DNA of 5,552 nucleotides from Methylobacter sp. (GTDB taxonomy: Bacteria > Pseudomonadota > Gammaproteobacteria > Methylococcales > Methylomonadaceae). Below, piece by piece: positions 1-4,471 of the stretch; the stretch's first letter is position 1, and each line of letters opens with the position of its first letter. The notes under the pieces were generated by a model. It ran no database searches. It had not been told where the DNA came from and saw nothing but the letters and a program-made list of their open reading frames with translations. The stretch covers positions 286 to 5,837 of the forward strand of contig PMJA01000282.1 of assembly GCA_003158415.1 (NCBI GenBank). Reading direction: 5' to 3'. The translations under genes and the position numbers were made by a program.

Positions 1-804
1 GGCAAGCAGGCGCGCTCGGTATTGGAAGGCCTGGAAGCTGACGTGGTGACGCTGGCCTTAGGTTATGACGTCGATCAGCTTTATCAGAAGCGCAAGCTGA
101 TTCCTGAAAACTGGCAAACGTTGTTGCCCAACAACAGTTCGCCTTATACCTCCACTATCGTTTTTTTAGTGCGTAAAGGCAATCCGCTGCACATCAAAGA
201 TTGGGATGACATCGTCAAACCGGGCGTCAGCATCGTGACGCCGAACCCGAAAACATCAGGTGGCGCGCGCTGGAACTTTTTGGCGGCCTGGGCGTATGCG
301 CTGAAACATAACAATAATGACGACGCTGCGGCTCAAGCCTTCGTCGGCAGGTTATACAAAAATGCGGCGGTATTGGATACCGGCGCACGCGGATCCACCA
401 CCACGTTCATCGAACGGGAAATCGGCGATGTCTTGATCGCTTGGGAAAATGAAGCCTATCTGGCGTTGAAAGAATTTGGCCCGGAGAAGTTTGAGATTGT
501 GACGCCGTCATTGAGCATTTTGGCGGAACCGCCGGTTGCAGTAGTCGACGATATAGCCCGCAAACATGGCACTACCGAAGTGGCGACTGAATACCTGAAG
601 TATTTGTACAGCAAGGAAGGTCAGGAAATTATAGGCAAAAACTTCTATCGTCCTACCGATCCTGAAATTGCTGCCAAGTACGCCAAGCAATTCAAGTCGT
701 TGGAATTGGTAAAAATAGACGCCTTCGGCGGTTGGGATGTGGCGCAGAAAAAGTATTTTGCCGATGACGGCGTGTTTGACCAGATTTACGGCCCTGGAAA
801 ATAA
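1..804 (+). CDS. sbp: Sulfate-binding periplasmic protein, 5' truncated (Sbp type)
   Basis: This is a periplasmic solute-binding protein that delivers sulfate to an ABC importer (CysTWA in characterised systems). The reading frame is open from base 1, so the gene starts outside the window. About 267 codons are visible, and roughly 60-70 residues, including the signal peptide, are missing. Family motifs are clear: [30 protein letters not shown], a [18 protein letters not shown] block (SGG at 256-264), [23 protein letters not shown] (Trp at 442-444), [13 protein letters not shown], and the C-terminal [21 protein letters not shown]. In the Salmonella sulfate-binding protein, the SGG backbone and serine, an alanine in the GARG segment and a tryptophan in AWENE hydrogen-bond sulfate. 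All three sites are kept here, which supports sulfate as ligand. A TTG at position 22 is internal and is not the start. No permease genes are visible. Confidence 0.95.
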   Translation, partial: GKQARSVLEGLEADVVTLALGYDVDQLYQKRKLIPENWQTLLPNNSSPYTSTIVFLVRKGNPLHIKDWDDIVKPGVSIVTPNPKTSGGARWNFLAAWAYALKHNNNDDAAAQAFVGRLYKNAAVLDTGARGSTTTFIEREIGDVLIAWENEAYLALKEFGPEKFEIVTPSLSILAEPPVAVVDDIARKHGTTEVATEYLKYLYSKEGQEIIGKNFYRPTDPEIAAKYAKQFKSLELVKIDAFGGWDVAQKKYFADDGVFDQIYGPGK

Positions 805-839
805 ACTGCTGTTAATCAGTCGTCCGTAGACAACCGGGA

Positions 840-876
840 GGGTGGACAGGTTTCTTGTCCGCCCTTTGTTTTTTTT
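840..876 (+). terminator. Rho-independent terminator after the first sbp
   Basis: A 9-bp stem, GGGTGGACA (840-848) with TGTCCGCCC (856-864), has one G-U pair and a 7-nt loop. It is followed by TTTG and then eight T residues (869-876). It lies 35 nt after the stop codon and separates the two binding-protein genes into different transcripts. Confidence 0.88.
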
Positions 877-896
877 GGCTACCCACTTGAGGCGAG

Positions 897-929
897 ACAG
901 ATAACATCCCTTAGAGGGATGTTATCTGT
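897..929. repeat. Perfect 15-bp inverted repeat between the two sbp genes
   Basis: ACAGATAACATCCCT (897-911) and AGGGATGTTATCTGT (915-929) are exact reverse complements with a 3-nt spacer. No T-run follows, so it is not a normal terminator. A TATAGT hexamer (929-934) resembling a -10 box abuts the right arm, but no good -35 is seen at the right distance. The repeat could be an operator or 5' leader hairpin of the second sbp gene, or the remnant of a small mobile repeat. The sequence alone does not decide between these. Confidence 0.6.
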
Positions 930-992
930 ATAGTGTCCCACTTTAAATTGGAAGCCTTTTTTGTAAAGCCGCCGTTTTCAAAGGATAAAATA

Positions 993-2018
993 ATGCATAC
1001 TAAAATTTTTAACGCGCGACTGATGCGCCGTACGCTGTATCTGCTGGGTTTGTTGGCGCTCGCTTCGGCCTTTACGGTCAGCGCTAAAGAATACACGCTA
1101 CTGAATGTTTCTTATGATGTTTCCCGTGAACTCTACAAGGATATTAACGCCGCATTCAGCGAGTACTGGCTAAAGCAAACCGGCGATCAAGTGACGATAC
1201 AGCAGTCGCACGATGGTTCCAGCAAGCAGGCGGCGGCTGTGATCGCTGGTCTGGAAGCCGACGTGGTGACGATGAATCAACAAACGGATATCGACAAGAT
1301 TGCCGCAAAGGGCTTGATCAGCAAAGACTGGCGGAGCCGTTTTCCTAACAACAGCTCGCCTTACACGTCGACCACGGTATTTTTGGTACGCAAAGGTAAT
1401 CCTAAAAATATCAAGGATTGGGGGGATTTGATTAAGCCCGAAAATGTCGTTATTTTGTCCAATCCTAAAACATCGGGTAACGCCCGTTACAGCTATTTGG
1501 CGGCATGGGGATATGCCTTGCGTAAGTTGGGTAGCGAAGCAAAGGCGCAGGAATTTGTCACTCAACTCTTCAAGCATGTCCCGATTTTGAGCACCGGCGG
1601 ACGTGCGGCAACGAACGCCTTTATTCAGAATAATACCGGCGATGTGTTGCTGACGTTCGAAAACGAAGCGTTCTTGATTGCCAATGAGGTGGGTGCGGAT
1701 AAATTTGATGTGGTGATACCATCGGTCAGCATAATCGCCGATCATCCGGTCGCCATCGTAGAGCCGGTTGCCAATAAAAAAGGCACGACCAAGATTGCAG
1801 AAGCTTATCTGGGTTTTCTCTGGACGGATGCCGGTCAGGAAATAATCGCCAAACATCATTATCGTCCGCGCAATCCTGAAATTCTTGCCCATTATGCCCA
1901 ACAATTTGCCAAGCTGGAGTTGTTTTCAATTACCGACATTATTCCCGGCGGCTGGGAAGCAGCCCAGCGCATACACTTTGCCGATGGCGGCCTGTTCGAT
2001 CAAATTTATACTCCTTAA
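993..2018 (+). CDS. Sulfate/thiosulfate-binding periplasmic protein, CysP-like variant
   Basis: A second, complete periplasmic anion-binding protein of the Sbp/CysP family, 341 residues. ATG at 993 is chosen because AAGGA (981-985) lies 7 nt upstream and because it yields a proper signal peptide. That peptide has a basic n-region (ARLMRR), a hydrophobic core (LYLLGLLALASAF) and a probable cleavage after VSA near residue 31, leaving a mature KEYTLLNVSYDVSRELY. An open GTG at 933 would add 20 residues but has no ribosome binding site; ATG at 1023 is a weaker alternative. It is clearly paralogous to the preceding gene but differs at the pocket: SGNARY (from 1473) replaces SGGARW, TGGRAAT replaces GARGSTT, and TFENE (Phe at 1656-1658) replaces AWENE. 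As I recall it, E. coli CysP has similar SGNARY and F-type segments, so thiosulfate or a broader oxyanion range is plausible. This is inference. The gene has its own terminator and stands as a single transcription unit. Confidence 0.93.
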   Translation: MHTKIFNARLMRRTLYLLGLLALASAFTVSAKEYTLLNVSYDVSRELYKDINAAFSEYWLKQTGDQVTIQQSHDGSSKQAAAVIAGLEADVVTMNQQTDIDKIAAKGLISKDWRSRFPNNSSPYTSTTVFLVRKGNPKNIKDWGDLIKPENVVILSNPKTSGNARYSYLAAWGYALRKLGSEAKAQEFVTQLFKHVPILSTGGRAATNAFIQNNTGDVLLTFENEAFLIANEVGADKFDVVIPSVSIIADHPVAIVEPVANKKGTTKIAEAYLGFLWTDAGQEIIAKHHYRPRNPEILAHYAQQFAKLELFSITDIIPGGWEAAQRIHFADGGLFDQIYTP

Positions 2019-2049
2019 CGCCGATATTTTATTTATCGAACGCGGCGAT

Positions 2050-2094
2050 AAAAAACCCGATGCCGCTCCAAAATGAGGCGGCATCGGGTTTTTT
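2050..2094 (+). terminator. Strong terminator after the second sbp
   Basis: CCCGATGCCGC (2056-2066) pairs perfectly with GCGGCATCGGG (2078-2088) across an 11-nt loop. The stem is flanked by A6 (2050-2055) and T6 (2089-2094), which can extend it to 17 bp. The A-run/T-run symmetry means it could also stop transcription from the other direction. It lies 31 nt after the stop codon. Confidence 0.93.
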
Positions 2095-2172
2095 AAAATC
2101 AATACCGATACTGGTTGCATGCGTTCCCGGCTTAAAGACTCACCAGTTATCTCCTAATTAGATATGTGTATC

Positions 2173-2206
2173 TGATAAGATCATTTGCCAAAATGCCACC
2201 TTATCA
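2173..2206. promoter_or_regulatory. Nested palindrome, candidate operator
   Basis: An outer inverted repeat TGATAAG (2173-2179) / CTTATCA (2200-2206) encloses an inner one, CATTT (2182-2186) / AAATG (2191-2195), around GCCA. It ends 8 nt before the -35 box of the predicted promoter at 2215, a usual place for an activator or LysR-type regulator site. A smaller repeat AGATA-TGTG-TATCT lies just upstream (2160-2173). CysB or another sulfur regulator is conceivable from gene context, but no consensus match can be claimed. Confidence 0.4.
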
Positions 2207-2214
2207 TGTAGGTC

Positions 2215-2243
2215 TTGACAAACTATAACGCATAAGATAATTT
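2215..2243 (+). promoter_or_regulatory. Predicted sigma70 promoter
   Basis: A perfect -35 TTGACA (2215-2220) is followed after 17 nt by TAATTT (2238-2243), a moderate -10. GATAAT at 2236-2241 is a closer hexamer match but at only 15-nt spacing. Transcription would start near 2250, immediately before the short hairpin region and terminator, so this promoter drives either a small RNA or the attenuated leader of the cysE-encapsulin operon. Confidence 0.6.
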
Positions 2244-2249
2244 ATACGA

Positions 2250-2312
2250 AAAGTAGCAACCGACCGGACAACCGGAGGCCAGCGAACTCGAAAGGGTCGC
2301 TGGTTTTTTTTT
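2250..2312 (+). ncRNA. Candidate small RNA or attenuator leader
   Basis: Between the predicted transcription start and the T-run lies a compact structured segment of about 60 nt: a CCGG-ACAA-CCGG mini-hairpin (2264-2275), then the terminator stem (2279-2303). No ORF fits inside. It could be a free-standing small RNA, or a 5' leader in which termination is controlled before cysE. I do not recognise a known riboswitch class. Exact ends are estimated from the promoter and terminator only. Confidence 0.35.
2279..2312 (+). terminator. Rho-independent terminator upstream of the cysE operon
   Basis: CCAGCGA (2279-2285) pairs with TCGCTGG (2297-2303). The apical part can add CTC/GGG pairs closed by a GAAA tetraloop (2290-2293). 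Nine T residues follow (2304-2312). It stands about 50 nt behind a predicted promoter and in front of the leader ORF, so some readthrough or a further promoter in 2313-2365 is needed for cysE expression. I see no convincing promoter in that AT-rich stretch. Confidence 0.85.
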
Positions 2313-2365
2313 GCCAAAATTTAATTACATCAATCAGTTTACGTTTAAATTCAGAAGAGGCTGAT

Positions 2366-2476
2366 ATGTCACATTGTTACAAAAACAATTTCCACTCCAC
2401 AAGAAAAGCGTCACTGATGCGCCTTGATTTTATCATCGACGTTGTGTTGTTTAATTCAGATGGATTTGCCGCATGA
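2366..2476 (+). CDS. Small leader ORF (36 aa) overlapping the cysE start
   Basis: An ATG at 2366 preceded by AGAAGAGG (2353-2360, 5 nt spacing) opens a 36-codon frame beginning MSHCYKNNFHSTRKA and ending FNSDGFAA. The stop TGA (2474-2476) overlaps the cysE ATG as ATGA. cysE itself has no obvious Shine-Dalgarno sequence and no upstream in-frame start (TAA at 2452-2454), so translational coupling from this ORF is a reasonable model. The peptide has a basic N-terminal half, a hydrophobic stretch DFIIDVVLF, one Cys codon (fourth) and four Ser codons. I do not recognise a family. It may be a leader peptide acting only by its translation, a small functional protein, or a chance ORF. Confidence 0.5.
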   Translation: MSHCYKNNFHSTRKASLMRLDFIIDVVLFNSDGFAA

Positions 2477-3411
2477 ACGATACCGTTAGTCTAAACAGCC
2501 ATTATGATTGGGGCATTGATGCACTGGTTACACGACTGCGTGAACTGCGCGTACAATCATTGGAAATCCGCAGTCGGCGCGACAAGCCGCCTAAGCTGCC
2601 GTCCCGAAAAGAACTGCATAAAATTCTGGAAGCTTTAAGCGCGGTGTTGTTTCCCAATCGCCTAGGGCTACCTGACCTGAACGACGAAGGCATCGATTAC
2701 TTTGTCGGACATACTCTGGAAACTTTGCTGCGCGAGCTTTATACGCAAATCCGCAGGGAATTGCAGTTTATTTCCGGCAATCCCGGCATCGATAACGCCG
2801 CGCATGAACAAGCGATCAGTATTGCCCGCGAGTTTGCCGCGCAGTTGCCTTTGGTCAGAAAATTACTCGACACCGATATACAGGCGGCATTTGAAGGCGA
2901 CCCTGCCGCGCGCAGTCCTGACGAGGTGCTGGTTTGTTATCCGGGCATTACCGCCATCATCCATCACCGACTGGCGCATATCCTTTACAAATTAGGTGCG
3001 CCGCTGGTGGCGCGCGTTATCGCCGAGATTGCCCATTCCGCTACCGGCATTGATATACATCCCGGCGCACAAATCGGCGAGAGTTTTTTTATCGACCATG
3101 GCACCGGCGTGGTCATCGGCGAAACCGCAGTGATTGGCCGCCATGTCCGCGTTTATCAAGCCGTTACACTGGGCGCCAAACGCTTCCAGAAAGACGACAA
3201 CGGCATGCTGGTCAAAGGCAATGCCCGGCATCCTATCGTTGAAGATGACGTCGTCATTTATGCGGGCGCCACCATCCTGGGCCGCATCACCATCGGCCAA
3301 GGCTCGACCATCGGCGGCAATGTCTGGCTAACCCACAGCGTACCTCCTGACAGCAATATTACTCAGGCTTATGTGCGTAGCGAATTGTTCCATGATGGCG
3401 GTGGAATATAG
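2473..3411 (+). CDS. cysE: Serine O-acetyltransferase (EpsC/SrpH type)
   Basis: This enzyme transfers acetyl from acetyl-CoA to L-serine, giving O-acetylserine, the acceptor for sulfide in cysteine synthesis; it is cytoplasmic. The product has 312 residues. An N-terminal helical domain (about 1-190, including LRELRVQSLEIRSRRDKPP and YPGITAIIHHRLAHILY) is followed by a left-handed beta-helix of hexapeptide repeats (about 191-290). Catalytic residues are visible by comparison with E. coli CysE: DIHP at 194-197 (Asp194 for Asp143), IDHGTGVVIGETAVIG with His209 for His158, and RHP with His253 for His193. Its longer N-terminus resembles the EpsC/SrpH branch found beside encapsulins more than enterobacterial CysE. 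The C-terminus ends DGGGI; a terminal Ile is the residue that inserts into CysK in cysteine synthase complexes. It is the first main gene of the encapsulin operon, matching srpH-srpI-srpJ order in Synechococcus. Confidence 0.95.
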   Translation: MNDTVSLNSHYDWGIDALVTRLRELRVQSLEIRSRRDKPPKLPSRKELHKILEALSAVLFPNRLGLPDLNDEGIDYFVGHTLETLLRELYTQIRRELQFISGNPGIDNAAHEQAISIAREFAAQLPLVRKLLDTDIQAAFEGDPAARSPDEVLVCYPGITAIIHHRLAHILYKLGAPLVARVIAEIAHSATGIDIHPGAQIGESFFIDHGTGVVIGETAVIGRHVRVYQAVTLGAKRFQKDDNGMLVKGNARHPIVEDDVVIYAGATILGRITIGQGSTIGGNVWLTHSVPPDSNITQAYVRSELFHDGGGI

Positions 3412-3426
3412 ATTTAAAGTTTAACC

Positions 3427-3470
3427 GTTCCCACGCTCCGGCGTGGGAACACATCCGGCAACGCCGGAGC
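3427..3470. repeat. REP-like hairpin with alternative pairing
   Basis: GTTCCCACGC (3427-3436) and GCGTGGGAAC (3441-3450) form a perfect 10-bp stem on a TCCG loop. This is a REP-like intergenic sequence of a type I remember as frequent in methanotroph and other proteobacterial genomes. The following ACGCCGGAGC (3461-3470) is the exact complement of GCTCCGGCGT (3435-3444), and CCGGC/GCCGG (3455-3459 with 3463-3467) can also pair, so two mutually exclusive folds exist. There is no T-run, hence it is not a standard terminator. It lies 15 nt after the cysE stop. Confidence 0.7.
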
Positions 3471-3476
3471 ATCAAC

Positions 3477-3512
3477 AGTATTGATCCTAGGCTTAAGCCA
3501 AGGATCAATACT
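3477..3512. repeat. 36-bp near-perfect palindrome before the shell gene
   Basis: AGTATTGATCCT (3477-3488) and AGGATCAATACT (3501-3512) are perfect complements. Inside, an A-A mismatch is followed by GGC-TTAA-GCC (3490-3499). As RNA this is a 15-bp hairpin 35 nt upstream of the encapsulin start. No T-run follows, and AT-rich sequence leads straight into the ribosome binding site. It may protect or process the shell mRNA, act as an operator, or be a small repeat insertion. Confidence 0.65.
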
Positions 3513-3547
3513 AAATATATTTACATAAACCACAATAGGAAAAAGTC

Positions 3548-4471
3548 ATGACCGATATACATGAAGGCCAAGCCCATACCGCATTAGGCGATGTCGCCGC
3601 GCGTACCTTGGCGAATGCCACCAAAACAGTACCTATGCTGTCAACCATCACTCCCCGGTGGTTGGTGCATTTATTACAATGGAAACCACTGGAAGCTGGT
3701 ATTTACCGGGTCAACAAGGTCAAGAATGAAAATGAACTCTTTGTTGATTGTTCCAGCCTTGATGAAAAAATACTGCCGCAAACCTTCGTCGATTACGAAG
3801 AATGGGGCCGTGAATACCGTTTGAATGCGGTTAACACCGTACTCGACGTGCATACTCGTATCTCCGATTTGTACAGCAGCCCGCACAACCAAATCCATGA
3901 ACAGCTGCGTTTGACTATCGAAACCATCAAAGAACGTCAGGAAAGCGAGCTGATTAACAATGCCGAATATGGCTTGCTTAATAACGTAGCGCCTGCACAA
4001 CGGGTGCAAACGCGTACCGGCGCGCCTACGCCTGATGATCTGGATGAACTTATTGCCCGCGTTTGGAAAGAACCTGCGTTTTTCCTGGCTCATCCGCAAG
4101 CGATAGCCGCATTCGGTCGTGAATGCACCCGTCGCGGCGTACCGCCTGCTATCGTTACGCTGTTCGGTTCGCAATTTTTGACTTGGCGCGGACTGCCTAT
4201 CATTCCGTCTGATAAGCTTAAAGTAGTTAAAGGCAAAAGCAATATCTTGCTGTTGCGCACCGGCGAAAGCCGTCAAGGGGTGGTAGGTTTATATCAACCT
4301 AACCTGACCGGCGAACTGAGCATGGGTCTTTCAGTCCGTTTTATGGGCATCAATCACAAAGCGATTGCCTCTTATCTCATCTCGCTGTATTGCTCGCTGG
4401 CGGTGCTGACTGATGATGCGCTCGGGGTGCTCGAGAATGTCGAAGTGGGCAAGTATCATGAATACAAGTGA
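3548..4471 (+). CDS. srpI: Family 2A encapsulin shell protein (SrpI type)
   Basis: This HK97-fold protein self-assembles into a closed protein nanocompartment around a cysteine desulfurase cargo. The product has 307 residues, the length of Synechococcus SrpI, with strong remembered similarity along its whole length: [20 protein letters not shown] (15-34, N-terminal arm), [11 protein letters not shown] (35-45), [11 protein letters not shown] (80-90), DLYSSPHNQ (107-115), [19 protein letters not shown] (120-138), [10 protein letters not shown] (160-169), [13 protein letters not shown] (212-224), [13 protein letters not shown] (239-251), LSVRFMGIN (261-269), AVLTDDAL (285-292) and a C-terminal HEYK. 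There is no inserted cyclic-nucleotide-binding domain, which separates it from Family 2B. ATG at 3548 has AGGA (3537-3540) 7 nt upstream. It lies 136 bp after cysE, across two hairpins, and overlaps the cargo gene by 14 nt. Such proteins are often misannotated as major membrane protein I. Confidence 0.95.
   Translation: MTDIHEGQAHTALGDVAARTLANATKTVPMLSTITPRWLVHLLQWKPLEAGIYRVNKVKNENELFVDCSSLDEKILPQTFVDYEEWGREYRLNAVNTVLDVHTRISDLYSSPHNQIHEQLRLTIETIKERQESELINNAEYGLLNNVAPAQRVQTRTGAPTPDDLDELIARVWKEPAFFLAHPQAIAAFGRECTRRGVPPAIVTLFGSQFLTWRGLPIIPSDKLKVVKGKSNILLLRTGESRQGVVGLYQPNLTGELSMGLSVRFMGINHKAIASYLISLYCSLAVLTDDALGVLENVEVGKYHEYK

Noticed and set aside
933..992. GTG at 933 as start of the second sbp gene
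   Set aside because: It has no ribosome binding site, overlaps the inverted repeat edge, and places a non-signal extension before a normal signal peptide. ATG 993 has AAGGA at good spacing.
1170..1904. 244-codon open frame on the minus strand
   Set aside because: It lies fully antisense to the second sbp gene, has no recognisable family motif, and its composition fits a shadow of the coding strand. The same antisense pattern occurs opposite the first sbp gene.
2250..2312. Cyclic-di-GMP (GEMM) riboswitch suggested by the TCGAAAGGGT segment
   Set aside because: The conserved GEMM core following the first hairpin is absent and the segment is too short. The CGAAAG is simply the tetraloop of the terminator.
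2460..2489. Nine-codon ORF straddling the cysE start
   Set aside because: It has no ribosome binding site and overlaps the better supported 36-codon leader ORF and cysE.
3477..3512. Palindrome as a terminator between cysE and the shell gene
   Set aside because: Neither strand has a T-run directly after the stem, so intrinsic termination is unlikely.
3674..4276. 200-codon open frame on the minus strand opposite the shell gene
   Set aside because: The + strand is a clear full-length encapsulin; the antisense product shows no family features.
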